A stretch of DNA of 37,965 nt, taken from the NCBI GenBank assembly GCA_017540585.1, contig JAFYAT010000132.1, positions 1 through 37,965 on the forward strand. Reading direction: 5' to 3'. This stretch comes from Bacteroidaceae bacterium (GTDB lineage Bacteria > Bacteroidota > Bacteroidia > Bacteroidales > Bacteroidaceae). Under the pieces are notes generated by a model. That model made no database searches, was not told where the DNA came from, and saw only the letters and a list, made by a program, of their open reading frames with translations. Below are positions 25,114 to 33,518 of the stretch, one piece after another (the first letter of the stretch is position 1; the number at the start of each line of letters is the position of its first letter). The translations under genes were made by a program, and so were the position numbers.

Positions 25114-26988
25114 ATGAACAAGATACTTACAGCTACAATGATGTTTCTTGCGACATCAGCTTCAGCACAGGACAGTCAGGATGCACTATATATAGTCATG
25201 AACAATGGAGTGACAAACACTATTGCTCTTGACAATATCAATGAGATAACATTCAATGAGGCAGGCGACAAACTTATCGTCAATGGTACATGGAGCGTAA
25301 GCCTCGATGACATAGTAGAACTGACATACGGAACAAGGCAAAGCGAACTAACAGTAAACTACAACGATGTGGAGGCAAGAGCCGTCAATCCGTTCTTCTT
25401 GGATGGTGTGAGCGTGAGCGTAAATGGAACTGACGTGATCATCAACAACGAGAATACCACTGACGAGATAAAGACCGTACTAAGCGGTACAACAACCAAC
25501 GGTCTGTTCCAATACAACGGAACATACAAGACTTCCATCGTTCTTAATGGCTTGACACTTACCAACACACGCGGTGCGGCAATAGACATCCAATGCGGCA
25601 AACGAATAGCTCTCGACATTAAGAAAGGAACTGTCAATACACTCGTGGACGGTAAGAACGGCGAACAGAAAGCAGCCCTCTACTGCAAGGGACACCTTGA
25701 GATAGACAAGGATGGAACACTTAACGTGACAGGCAATACTGCACACGCCATTTCTGCCAAGGAGTACATCAAACTCAAGAAGTCTGACGGAACAATCAAT
25801 ATCCTTGGTGCCGTTAAGGACGGAATACACTGCAAACAGTATTTCCTTGCTAACGGCTTCAACGTGAATATCGACAAGGCAGGCGGTGACGGCATTGATG
25901 TGGAACTGGACGGAGAAGCAAACGAGGATGGATATGAGGATGGAAGCCTCAACATCAACGCTGGCACGTTTACCATCACTTCATCTGCCGATACCATCAA
26001 GGGACTCAAGGCTGACAGCGACATCAATATTGCCGCAGGAACACTAAACATAGCTATGAGCGGTAAGGGAAGCATGGGTATGAAGGCTGATAACAACATC
26101 AATATTGGTTTGTCTGATGACAGCACTGGTCCAGCACTTACAGTATCAACATCAGGTAGTTCATACTCTGACACATCGAGCAGCACAAGCACTTTCCCTT
26201 GGGGAGGCGGTGGAAATCGTCCTGGAGGAGGCGGACAATTCGGTCCTGGTGGTGGCGGAATGTTCGGCGAGAGCACAGGAACATCTTCCAAAGCAATAAA
26301 GGCAATGAATATAGTCAACATTAACGGTGGCGACCTCACAGTGACTACACAGACTGATGGTGCAGAAGGTGTGGAAGGCAAGCAAGGCGTCAACATCAAC
26401 GGTGGCAAGCTTTACCTCAAGTGTTATGACGACTGCATCAACTCTGGTGGCAAGATATTCTTCAATGGCGGTACTACTGTGTGTTGGTCAAACGGCAATG
26501 ATGCCATTGACTCCAACGCAGGAACAAGAGGCGCAATAACCATTGCAGGTGGCAATGTCTTCTCTTACTCTACCAAGGGTTCGCCAGAGGAAGGATTTGA
26601 CTGTGACAATAACTCATACATCGTAGTAACTGGCGGTATAGCCGTAAGCGCAGGAGGCTCACAAGGTGGTGGAATGGGAAGTTCATCAAGCAGTATCGGC
26701 TCTTCTTCACAGGGTTACTACCTCGGCTCTTCACCATCAAGTTACAGTTCTAGTAGATATTATACGCTTTGCTCAACGGACGGAACGGCAATATGTACGT
26801 ATAAGTTTGAAGCAAACTGTTCTAACTCATTGTCATTGCTTACAGCACCTAACCTTGGCAAGGGAAACGTAACAGTAAAGTATGGTACAAGCAAACCGAC
26901 GGCATGTAGTGACAGTGTGGGCGAAGTCTTCTGGATAAATCCGACTGTAACAACATCGGGTACTACAGCAACAATAACAGCAAAATGA
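25114..26988 (+). CDS. Cthe_2159-type carbohydrate-binding beta-helix protein
   Basis: The 624-residue secreted protein has a signal peptide ending in ASAQ (residue 19). From about residue 75 it shows repeated short strands with turns such as GTTTNGLFQYNGTYKTSIVLNG, GKNGEQKAALYCKG, DGIHCKQY and GGDGIDVELDG. This matches the Cthe_2159/DUF4353 carbohydrate-binding family (PF14262), a calcium-binding beta-helix known to bind polygalacturonic acid and cellulose. Residues 361-392 form a Gly-rich disordered loop that splits the domain, and a Ser-rich stretch lies near 530-555. It probably binds plant pectin at the cell surface. Its stop codon overlaps the next start by 4 bp (ATGA), tying it to the sensor kinase. 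Ligand inferred. Confidence 0.85.
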   Translation: MNKILTATMMFLATSASAQDSQDALYIVMNNGVTNTIALDNINEITFNEAGDKLIVNGTWSVSLDDIVELTYGTRQSELTVNYNDVEARAVNPFFLDGVSVSVNGTDVIINNENTTDEIKTVLSGTTTNGLFQYNGTYKTSIVLNGLTLTNTRGAAIDIQCGKRIALDIKKGTVNTLVDGKNGEQKAALYCKGHLEIDKDGTLNVTGNTAHAISAKEYIKLKKSDGTINILGAVKDGIHCKQYFLANGFNVNIDKAGGDGIDVELDGEANEDGYEDGSLNINAGTFTITSSADTIKGLKADSDINIAAGTLNIAMSGKGSMGMKADNNINIGLSDDSTGPALTVSTSGSSYSDTSSSTSTFPWGGGGNRPGGGGQFGPGGGGMFGESTGTSSKAIKAMNIVNINGGDLTVTTQTDGAEGVEGKQGVNINGGKLYLKCYDDCINSGGKIFFNGGTTVCWSNGNDAIDSNAGTRGAITIAGGNVFSYSTKGSPEEGFDCDNNSYIVVTGGIAVSAGGSQGGGMGSSSSSIGSSSQGYYLGSSPSSYSSSRYYTLCSTDGTAICTYKFEANCSNSLSLLTAPNLGKGNVTVKYGTSKPTACSDSVGEVFWINPTVTTSGTTATITAK

Positions 26989-28196
26989 CGCAATACAAAA
27001 AGACAGAAAACTTAATCATCGCAATAGGGTGGGCGGTGATATTCATCCTGCCTGCCCTATATCTTTACTACGTCTCTGTAACTGACGAGTCTGAGTTCGA
27101 CAGTTTCGAGTTGTGGCAGACATGGAAACTGCTCCTACCATACGCAGTGATATTCTGTACACATCACTATCTGTTGCTACGTCTCTACCACAAGCATCAC
27201 TATGTCATCTATGGACTGACACTGCTTATGGTCATGGGATGCTACACCATGTACCTTATCACATTCCGCCCTGACCTGCCACGCAAGGAGATAATATTTC
27301 GTAAAGGATTTGATAATCCACCTTTCGATGCACCACACGGCCACTTCAATGCACCACCATTCCATGGCAAAGGTATGCCACCACGCCTAAAGCATGATGG
27401 CTTCGATATGAGACATGGACACAATGAGCAACTTCATCCGTTGGCACACCATCATGACAAGATAGGTCCTAAGTACATACTATTGCGTGCTCCACTCATG
27501 GGACGTATAGTCATTGCACTCCTGATGATGGGTGTTGACCTCGGCATAGTTTCACTCATCAATGCAAGTATGACACGAAGCAGACTGCTGACACTGGAAA
27601 AGGAGAAACTGAAGATGGAACTGGAGTATCTGAAGTATCAGATTAACCCCCACTTCTTCATGAACACACTCAACAATATCCACGCACTCGTAGATATTGA
27701 CCAGGAAACTGCCAAGCGTACCATCATAGACCTCTCAAAACTGATGCGTTACGTGCTCTACGACAGTGGCGAGAAGTTCGTACCGCTCGACAAGGAAATA
27801 CAATTCATACAGCTGTACATCTCACTTATGAGGATTCGCTATTCGACAAATGTTGACATACAGGTCAGCACTCCCGACAACATGGGTGGCGTGATGGTTC
27901 CACCGCTCCTGTTCATCTGCTTTGTTGAGAACGCTTTCAAGCACGGAGTGAGCAACCGTCAGCAGAGTTTCATCAACATATACGTCAGCTACGATGACTC
28001 TCATGAGCATCTCTCGTTCCTCTGCGTCAACAGCATTGTGGAACAGACAAAGAAAGACAATCACCACGGCATAGGAATAGAGAACGCACGCAAGCGACTC
28101 GAACTCATCTATGGCGATGATTATATATTAAGGATAAAAGAAAACGAAGAAAAGACTTTTGAAGTATGGTTACAGATTCCGATAACACAGCAATGA
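26985..28196 (+). CDS. LytS-type sensor histidine kinase with His-rich periplasmic loop
   Basis: This 403-residue kinase has four membrane helices (about 10-31, 48-68, 73-93, 170-192) and a cytosolic His_kinase/HATPase part (PF06580 type). The phosphoacceptor is His223 in QINPHFFMNTLNNIH. The ATP lid region is ENAFKHG and HHGIGIENARKRL. The loop between helices 3 and 4 (about 95-165) should face the periplasm. It holds ten His within residues 118-157 along with Pro, Gly and Met, which suggests binding of a transition metal or a pH response. The gene overlaps its neighbours on both sides by 4 bp, so it is tightly co-translated with the carbohydrate-binding protein and the LytTR regulator. Confidence 0.9.
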   Translation: MTQYKKTENLIIAIGWAVIFILPALYLYYVSVTDESEFDSFELWQTWKLLLPYAVIFCTHHYLLLRLYHKHHYVIYGLTLLMVMGCYTMYLITFRPDLPRKEIIFRKGFDNPPFDAPHGHFNAPPFHGKGMPPRLKHDGFDMRHGHNEQLHPLAHHHDKIGPKYILLRAPLMGRIVIALLMMGVDLGIVSLINASMTRSRLLTLEKEKLKMELEYLKYQINPHFFMNTLNNIHALVDIDQETAKRTIIDLSKLMRYVLYDSGEKFVPLDKEIQFIQLYISLMRIRYSTNVDIQVSTPDNMGGVMVPPLLFICFVENAFKHGVSNRQQSFINIYVSYDDSHEHLSFLCVNSIVEQTKKDNHHGIGIENARKRLELIYGDDYILRIKENEEKTFEVWLQIPITQQ

Positions 28197-28906
28197 TAAG
28201 ATGCCTTGCCATCGATGACGAGCCACTGGCTCTTATACAGTTGAAGTCGATGATAGAGCGCACACCATACCTCACCCTCGTAGAGGCATGCAGCGATGCT
28301 ATTCAGGCTCAACAGGTATTGGCACAGCAGAGTGTGGATGCAATCTTTGTGGATATCAACATGCCTGAGCTTAATGGTCTTGACTTCGTAGCATCACTCA
28401 CCAATCCTCCACTCGTAGTATTCACCACAGCCTACAGCGAGTACGCACTCGACAGTTACAAGGTCAATGCTGTTGACTACCTGCTCAAGCCGTTCGGACT
28501 TCTTGAGTTTCAACATTCGGCAGAGAAGGTAAAGCGTCAGTATCAGCTGTTGCAGGCAGAGCAGAACATACAGCCAACGGACGATAATGTGCTCTACCTC
28601 AAGGCAGACCACAAGGTGGCACGTATCAATATCCCTGAGATAAAGTATATAGAGTCAATGCGCGAGTATCTGCGCATCTATCTTGAAGGAGGTGAGAAAC
28701 TGATGACGCTCATGCCGATAAGCAAGATAATAACGATGATAGACAATCACGGCTTTGTCCGCATCCATAGGTCGTTCATCGTCAACATGAGCAAGGTGGC
28801 AGAAGTGGCAAAGAACAACGTCAGACTCAATGACGGAACAACACTTCCGATAGGCGACTCATTCAAGGACAATGTAAAGGAATATATACAACCTAAAATC
28901 GTTTAG
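28193..28906 (+). CDS. LytTR-family response regulator
   Basis: The start at 28193 gives 237 residues and an ATGA overlap with the kinase stop codon. An upstream ATG at 28166 would add nine residues before the conserved MIRCLAIDDEPLAL, so it was not used. The receiver domain has Asp9-Glu10 and the phosphoacceptor Asp54 in FVDINMPE, with the switch Lys in YLLKPF. The C-terminal LytTR DNA-binding domain (about 135-235) is recognised by IKYIESMREYLRIYL and FVRIHRSFIVNMSKV. It is the partner of the kinase just upstream. LytTR proteins usually bind pairs of direct repeats about 21-22 bp apart. Confidence 0.94.
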   Translation: MIRCLAIDDEPLALIQLKSMIERTPYLTLVEACSDAIQAQQVLAQQSVDAIFVDINMPELNGLDFVASLTNPPLVVFTTAYSEYALDSYKVNAVDYLLKPFGLLEFQHSAEKVKRQYQLLQAEQNIQPTDDNVLYLKADHKVARINIPEIKYIESMREYLRIYLEGGEKLMTLMPISKIITMIDNHGFVRIHRSFIVNMSKVAEVAKNNVRLNDGTTLPIGDSFKDNVKEYIQPKIV

Positions 28907-28964
28907 GTATGTTTTCATAGTAGATCATTTGAATAGTTTATATGATTATTGTTTTTACAAAAGT

Positions 28965-29000
28965 ATGGCTCCTTTCTTGTGAAAGACGGGAGCCATTTTT
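28965..29000 (+). terminator. Intrinsic terminator of the two-component operon
   Basis: The stem ATGGCTCC / GGAGCCAT (28965-28972, 28989-28996), with an inner TTTC / GAAA pair, is followed by five T. It lies 58 nt after the regulator stop codon, between convergent genes. Confidence 0.75.
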
Positions 29001-29044
29001 GTTTGTACCAGAGGCACAAACTAAAGATTTAAGATTCAAATTAA

Positions 29045-29824
29045 CTATCCCATAACCACATCCAATACCATCATCAGTACAAAACCGATGGCAAAGCCAA
29101 TGGTACTGAGATTAGAATGTTGACCACTTGAAGCCTCTGGGATTATCTCCTCCACTACTACATACAACATTGCACCAGCAGCGAAACTCAACATATATGG
29201 AAGGATTGGCAACGTGACTCCTAAGAGTAACATAACAACCAATGCACCGACTGGTTCAACCACACCACTCAATGTGCCAATGACAAACGAACGCCAACGA
29301 CTCTTGCCAGCAGTGCGCATAGGTATAGACACGATTGCACCTTCGGGAATGTTCTGAATGGCAATACCAATAGCAACTGCCATCGCACTTGCAAACGAAA
29401 TATTGGTCACACCACTGTTCACTCCAGCAAGTACCACACCCACAGCCATGCCCTCTGGCAGGTGATGTATGGTGACTGCAAAGGTAAGCATCGACGTGCG
29501 TGACAGATGCATCTTCATACCTTCAGGCTTGTCCGTACCGATATGCAGATGAGGAACGATGCTATCTATGGAAAGCAGAAACAGTATTCCTACAAGGAAA
29601 CCAACAGCAGCAGGCATGACAGCCCACTTGCCACTATTGCTACATGAGTCAATGGCAGGAATAAGCAGTGACCACACAGATGCAGACACCATCACACCTG
29701 ACGCAAATCCCAGCATGGTCTTCTGTGCCAGTTCTGGTATCTTGTCACGAATGAAGAAAACAAAGGCTGAACCCAGCATCGTGCCAAGCAGCGGAATGAG
29801 CAGTCCAATGATTATTGTTGCCAA
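29045..29824 (-). CDS. ZIP-family divalent metal transporter (GufA-like)
   Basis: The 259-residue inner-membrane protein has about eight helices. It carries the two ZIP metal motifs: HHLPEGMAVG (His120, His121, Glu124) in the fourth helix and QNIPEG (Gln157, Glu161) in the fifth. A short loop PHLHIG (His92, His94) lies before them. It is expected to import zinc, iron or manganese into the cytosol; GufA/ZIP11-like members are the closest group. It is the last gene of a five-gene minus operon with flavodoxin and DUF2023, which suggests a response to metal shortage. The gap to DUF2023 is 26 nt. Confidence 0.92.
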   Translation of the reverse strand: MATIIIGLLIPLLGTMLGSAFVFFIRDKIPELAQKTMLGFASGVMVSASVWSLLIPAIDSCSNSGKWAVMPAAVGFLVGILFLLSIDSIVPHLHIGTDKPEGMKMHLSRTSMLTFAVTIHHLPEGMAVGVVLAGVNSGVTNISFASAMAVAIGIAIQNIPEGAIVSIPMRTAGKSRWRSFVIGTLSGVVEPVGALVVMLLLGVTLPILPYMLSFAAGAMLYVVVEEIIPEASSGQHSNLSTIGFAIGFVLMMVLDVVMG

Positions 29825-29850
29825 ATTAATCTATATTATTCTGAATAAAA

Positions 29851-30234
29851 TTAGCACTTGCCATATTTGTTCTTTCTCTCGCAGTATCTTTCACACTGCA
29901 CGCAGATGTCGTATCCAAGCATTGCTCCAAGAATAAAGTCCTCTTCGGGTGTCAACTCATGAAGAGGACGTGTGACAAACAGACGGATGGCATCAAGGCA
30001 TTCACGACGACCAAAATAAATGTTAACATTATCACGACCTGCTGGTTGAGCAATGTAGTCTATTGACTGACTTTTTAGGCGAATGCAAGCTTGTTGTTCA
30101 AAGCGTCGTGGACAAGTGAAAAGAATCATCCTACGTACTCCTTTCTTGTATTCATAAATATGGTTCATCAATACCTTGATTTCTGATGGGACAACCATCT
30201 GTCCCACACCATTATCCATCATCATCTGTAACAT
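29851..30234 (-). CDS. DUF2023-family protein with Cys-rich C-terminus
   Basis: The 127-residue protein matches DUF2023 (PF09633), a small Bacteroidetes family, through VLMNHIYEYKKGVRRMILFT and the LTPEEDFILGAMLGYD region. It ends in four cysteines, Cys111, 114, 118 and 127, which could hold a metal or iron-sulphur centre. The family is often found next to flavodoxin, as here (gap 15 nt), which hints at a shared redox or metal role. The start among Met1, 4, 5 and 6 is uncertain. The function is unknown. Confidence 0.8.
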   Translation of the reverse strand: MLQMMMDNGVGQMVVPSEIKVLMNHIYEYKKGVRRMILFTCPRRFEQQACIRLKSQSIDYIAQPAGRDNVNIYFGRRECLDAIRLFVTRPLHELTPEEDFILGAMLGYDICVQCERYCERKNKYGKC

Positions 30235-30249
30235 AGTCCAATTGCAATA

Positions 30250-30744
30250 TTATAGTGTTGGGAGTATATCTGCTATCCACGCATCAATACGCGAGTCTGT
30301 CTTGTCATCCTCGTTCACGTCATCAAGTGGCAAGCCAATGAACTTACCATCAACAAGTGCCTCTGAGTCATCAAAGGAATAGTCGTCAGTACCGACAGAA
30401 CCGACAAAGTGTGCGCCACTTGATTTGATTCCATTATACAATTCTCCCATTCCACCTACGAAAGTGTCACTATAAGAGCCACAGTCACCACAGCCGAAGA
30501 GTGCAATGGTCTTGCCTGAAAGGTCTGCTCCCTGCAATACCTTCAGACCATCATACCAGTCATCCTGCATCTCGCCAGCACCCCATGTTGATGTTCCGAG
30601 TATGAGGTTCTTGTTGTTACCTACCACGTCTGCAGTGAGGTTCTGTACATTGATAGCCTCACATCCCAGCTTCTTGGCAATCTTGTCGGCAATAGCCTCG
30701 CATGTTCCTGTTGAGGAACCATAAACTACAATTGTTGCGTTCAT
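30250..30744 (-). CDS. fldA: Flavodoxin
   Basis: Flavodoxin carries one electron on FMN and often replaces ferredoxin when iron is short. From the start at 30744 the protein has 164 residues and begins directly with the FMN phosphate loop (VVYGSSTGTCEAIA). LGTSTWGAGEMQDDW and FGCGDCGSYSDTFV are the other two FMN-contact loops. An ATG at 30774 would add ten basic residues and overlap the upstream gene, so it was rejected. It lies in the operon between the methyltransferase (26 nt) and DUF2023. Confidence 0.93.
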   Translation of the reverse strand: MNATIVVYGSSTGTCEAIADKIAKKLGCEAINVQNLTADVVGNNKNLILGTSTWGAGEMQDDWYDGLKVLQGADLSGKTIALFGCGDCGSYSDTFVGGMGELYNGIKSSGAHFVGSVGTDDYSFDDSEALVDGKFIGLPLDDVNEDDKTDSRIDAWIADILPTL

Positions 30745-30770
30745 ATCCTTTATATATTGTTTACGTATTA

Positions 30771-31382
30771 TCAATTTTTTGTTCCGATGATTGTGGCGTA
30801 TGATGGTTTCTTGTAATGTACTTCGGTATCGACAAAACCAGCATCCTCAAGCATTGACTTGAGTTCCTCAGGAGGATAGACCACCATACCATCTACCACA
30901 TTTGTCCACTTGCTATCAGTCTCAACCACCTCAAGCATGATGGCAAATCGCCCGCCTTTTTTAAGGACTCTATGTACTTCATTAAAACACTTAGGCAGGT
31001 CTTGCCAGAAATATACAGTCTCAACAGCTGTCACGAGATTGAAATGTTCATCGTTATATGGCAGCTTGTCTGCCGTACCCTGTACCACGAACACCTGCTT
31101 GTCGAGTACATCCGCATTGACCTTACGGGCTTTAGCAACACTTTCCTCTGAGATGTCAATACCATAGACATGAGAATCCTTGCTGCGCTTCAACAGTCGC
31201 TTTATCGTTGCTCCGCCACCACAGCCTATGTCAAGCATCGTCCAACGGTCTTCAATATTCACAAGGTCAAGTCCCCAGTTTGTCAGAGGTGCATGGCACG
31301 TATTCATGAACTGGAGCATCAGTTTTCCCATGCGTCCTTTTGGATGCGCACAGTTGGTAAACAATTTGCTTAATAATCCCAT
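30771..31382 (-). CDS. Class I SAM-dependent methyltransferase
   Basis: The 203-residue protein has the Rossmann methyltransferase motifs: LDIGCGGG (residues 50-57) for SAM, YGIDIS for the ribose, and VETVYFWQDLPKCFNEVHRVLKKGG for the post-motif strand and helix. The substrate cannot be told; the UbiE/type 11 group is the nearest. It follows the small membrane protein by 3 nt and lies before flavodoxin, so it belongs to the metal-linked operon. Cytosolic. Confidence 0.88.
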   Translation of the reverse strand: MGLLSKLFTNCAHPKGRMGKLMLQFMNTCHAPLTNWGLDLVNIEDRWTMLDIGCGGGATIKRLLKRSKDSHVYGIDISEESVAKARKVNADVLDKQVFVVQGTADKLPYNDEHFNLVTAVETVYFWQDLPKCFNEVHRVLKKGGRFAIMLEVVETDSKWTNVVDGMVVYPPEELKSMLEDAGFVDTEVHYKKPSYATIIGTKN

Positions 31383-31385
31383 AAC

Positions 31386-31775
31386 CTATTCCTCCTTAAT
31401 TGCTTTAACACTCTGGTATGCAAGGATGAATCCCACTACAACCAACAATGGAAGTATAACGTACTGACCAGCATTGTCAGAAGGTATCTCCATGCATAGA
31501 TGAGCCACATTGAAGAGAGCAATGATGCAAGCCAGCGCTACATTTACATAATTTGTCCAATTCTTTCTGAACATCATACACAACAGACCACAGCAAGGGA
31601 CAAGGAACGAGAGTGTCATCATGAATACTATCATTCCCTGGTCCACATTGCCATTGGCGTCCATTACTGCCATGTCCTTACCCCAGAACATAGGGAGAAC
31701 ATCACAAATGGAGTGGCAAGCAAAGCCACAAACGGTCGTTAGCCATAAAATAATAATCTTAATGTTTCTTGTCAT
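31386..31775 (-). CDS. Small four-helix membrane protein, unknown function
   Basis: From the start at 31775 the protein has 129 residues and about four membrane helices (roughly 5-25, 45-67, 74-93, 105-123). I do not recognise the family. An ATG at 31805 falls inside the -7 promoter box and cannot be used. It is the first gene of the five-gene minus operon, so it may share the metal or redox role of its neighbours, but nothing in its residues shows this directly. Confidence 0.65.
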   Translation of the reverse strand: MTRNIKIIILWLTTVCGFACHSICDVLPMFWGKDMAVMDANGNVDQGMIVFMMTLSFLVPCCGLLCMMFRKNWTNYVNVALACIIALFNVAHLCMEIPSDNAGQYVILPLLVVVGFILAYQSVKAIKEE

Positions 31776-31802
31776 AGTGCTTTGTATTATGAATTTGCGC
31801 TG

Positions 31803-31834
31803 CAAAGGTATGGCGAAAAAACGGATGGCGCAAT
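31803..31834 (-). promoter_or_regulatory. Promoter of the metal/flavodoxin operon
   Basis: On the minus strand, ATTG (31834-31831), a 20-bp spacer and TACCTTTG (31810-31803) fit the consensus with one -33 mismatch. RNA would start near 31796, which decides the start codon of the first gene (31775). Confidence 0.65.
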
Positions 31835-31901
31835 ACCTAAAAATGAGTGTTTTAGTCAGTTATGTGGGTAAGCACATCAAAAGTTCACATTTTGCTTGCA
31901 T

Positions 31902-31917
31902 ACGAATGAGTATTCGT
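31902..31917. promoter_or_regulatory. Palindrome ACGAAT-GAGT-ATTCGT between divergent promoters
   Basis: A 6-bp inverted repeat with a 4-base centre lies about 85 bp upstream of the metal-operon promoter and about 150 bp before the porin promoter. It could be an operator for a dimeric regulator; no regulator is assigned. Confidence 0.3.
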
Positions 31918-32039
31918 TGGAAACATTTGGCATACTCAGAACATGTTATTCGTATTCATCATCTGTGTCAATATACCAATTAACAATTACTCACTTCTGG
32001 GTATTTTTACCTTTTGAGTAGGTATTATTGCTACCAATG

Positions 32040-32072
32040 TTTATATATAATGTATATAACAACATATATTTG
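32040..32072 (+). promoter_or_regulatory. Promoter of the porin-like gene
   Basis: TTTA (32040-32043), a 21-bp spacer and TATATTTG (32065-32072) fit the consensus with one -33 mismatch. RNA start near 32079 leaves about 10 nt before the ATG at 32089 and rules out the upstream ATG at 32014. Confidence 0.55.
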
Positions 32073-32088
32073 CAACAAAAATAAACAG

Positions 32089-33099
32089 ATGAACAGAAAT
32101 TTACTAATCATTTTGATGGCTGCACTCATGAGTGGCAGCCTTAATGTCTATGCCCAAACAGTGGGTATAGAATACACTTCGGAACTACAGACAAACTTCA
32201 AGGGTGACAACAACTACGTCAATCTTCTACGTCTCAATGCAGAACTGCCATTGTCAGATAAGGTACGACTCAGAGCATCAACCATCAGTTCTGCCAAGAG
32301 CAATCCAGAGTCTATTGCCAATGACATCCAGACATTCTCCAACATAGAGATAGATAACCTCGCACTCGGACTATCCATTGCTGCCATAGAGTGGGACATT
32401 GACGAGCACAACTCAATACTTGCTGGTGTACATCATGTCAATGAGGACTGCTTTGCAAGTGATGTCACATCACTCTTCACCAATAGTTCATGTGGCATCT
32501 ACCCTACTCTTTCGAGCAATTATCCTATTGCCAACTATCCTGTGGCGTCACTTGGAATACACTTCAAACATGACGATGAGCACTTCGGCTTTGTCGCAGC
32601 ATTATACAATGGTGTAGGTTACAACCACTTCTGGGGACGTGAAAATGCGTTCCGCTTCTGCCCTAACAGCGATGGTATCTTCACCATTACACAGGGCGAA
32701 TACAAATATCGCGGTAGCCATTACTTTCTCGGTGCTTGTCTCCACTATGGCGAACTTGACGACATAGAAGGCAAGAAGACACGCACTTCACTCTGGACTT
32801 ACGCAGAGCAGAAAGTGTCAAACACACTTACACTTATTGGTGGCTACTCACACGCATTCCACTCAAGCAGCTACTGCCGTGACTTTGCTGGCATTGGTGG
32901 AAAACTCGACATTGGAAAAGCAGAACTTGGACTCTTCAGCGACTATGCCCACTTCAATGATGCAGACGAATGGGCAACAGAATTGACATGCAAGTTCCCT
33001 TTAACAGAGCACACTTATCTGCAACCTACCATTCACTTCATTTCTCAAGAAAGCAATCAACGCATCATTGGTCTTCTTCGCTTCGGAATTGAGTACTAA
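32089..33099 (+). CDS. Porin-like outer-membrane beta-barrel protein
   Basis: The start at 32089 gives 336 residues with a good signal peptide ending in VYAQ (residue 23); the 25 residues before it belong to an untranslated region. The mature part alternates strands and polar loops across its whole length (NLLRLNAELPLSDKVRLRAS, FGFVAALYNGVGYNHFWG, SHYFLGACLHYG, LTLIGGYSHAF) and ends in LLRFGIEY, as barrel proteins do. It resembles OprB-like or other small porins but has no firm family here. Loops contain several His and Cys. It diverges from the metal operon, so a shared regulation and a role in metal or nutrient entry is possible. Confidence 0.75.
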   Translation: MNRNLLIILMAALMSGSLNVYAQTVGIEYTSELQTNFKGDNNYVNLLRLNAELPLSDKVRLRASTISSAKSNPESIANDIQTFSNIEIDNLALGLSIAAIEWDIDEHNSILAGVHHVNEDCFASDVTSLFTNSSCGIYPTLSSNYPIANYPVASLGIHFKHDDEHFGFVAALYNGVGYNHFWGRENAFRFCPNSDGIFTITQGEYKYRGSHYFLGACLHYGELDDIEGKKTRTSLWTYAEQKVSNTLTLIGGYSHAFHSSSYCRDFAGIGGKLDIGKAELGLFSDYAHFNDADEWATELTCKFPLTEHTYLQPTIHFISQESNQRIIGLLRFGIEY

Positions 33100-33154
33100 C
33101 TTCCGATGATGATGTAAGTTATTTAGCTGCACATAAATAAAACATGCTTAATCA

Positions 33155-33186
33155 CTTGCTGTTTCCACAAATATAAATTATTTTTG
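33155..33186 (+). promoter_or_regulatory. Possible promoter of the pectinesterase gene
   Basis: CTTG (33155-33158), a 20-bp spacer and TATTTTTG (33179-33186) fit the consensus with one -33 mismatch. If used, the leader would be about 325 nt and would contain the entire 33.2-kb repeat array. Confidence 0.4.
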
Positions 33187-33188
33187 CA

Positions 33189-33489
33189 ATGGAAACAAAA
33201 TTCGTTAGACACGGATAAAAAGTTCGCTATACCACGATAAAAAGTTCGTTAGTAGCCGATAAAAAATTATTCACAAGCCTTTGAACATTTGTTCAAAGCC
33301 CTTGAACGATTGTTCAAAGGCTTTGAATATTCATTCAGAGCCTCTGAACGAACGTTCAAGGATTTCTGAACAATTTTATATCACGATGTAGCAAAGTTTT
33401 TATCGAGCTACAGCAAACTTTATATACGGATGTAACGATTTTTTTACGTGGATACGGCATTTTTTTACAGTCGCATAGCGAACTTTAAT
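33189..33489. repeat. Composite symmetric 21/22-bp repeat array (copy 2)
   Basis: The array has three parts. Four 22-bp units at 33189-33276 each carry an A-tract followed by TTCG-like bases (GATAAAAAGTTCG in the best two). Four 21-bp hairpin units follow at 33280-33363, with GAAC-N4-GTTC cores (one is GAAT-N4-ATTC, with both arms changed). After a 16-nt link, five 22-bp units at 33380-33489 carry T-tracts and AGCGAACTTT-like bases, the reverse complement of the left theme. The A- and T-tracts repeat every two helical turns, so the DNA is probably curved. It precedes the pectinesterase gene. Confidence 0.8.
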
Positions 33490-33518
33490 TAGTAGCAACT
33501 GAATAAACTTACAGGATT

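Noticed and set aside
25680-26408. 242-residue Pro-rich minus-strand open frame inside the carbohydrate-binding gene
   Set aside because: Its Pro-rich part is the complement of the Gly-rich loop codons of the real gene.
28166-28192. Earlier start of the LytTR regulator
   Set aside because: It adds nine residues before the conserved receiver start, whereas the ATG at 28193 gives a 4-bp ATGA overlap with the kinase stop.
33189-33489. CRISPR array
   Set aside because: Units adjoin with no unique spacers, repeats are short and degenerate, and no cas genes are in the window.
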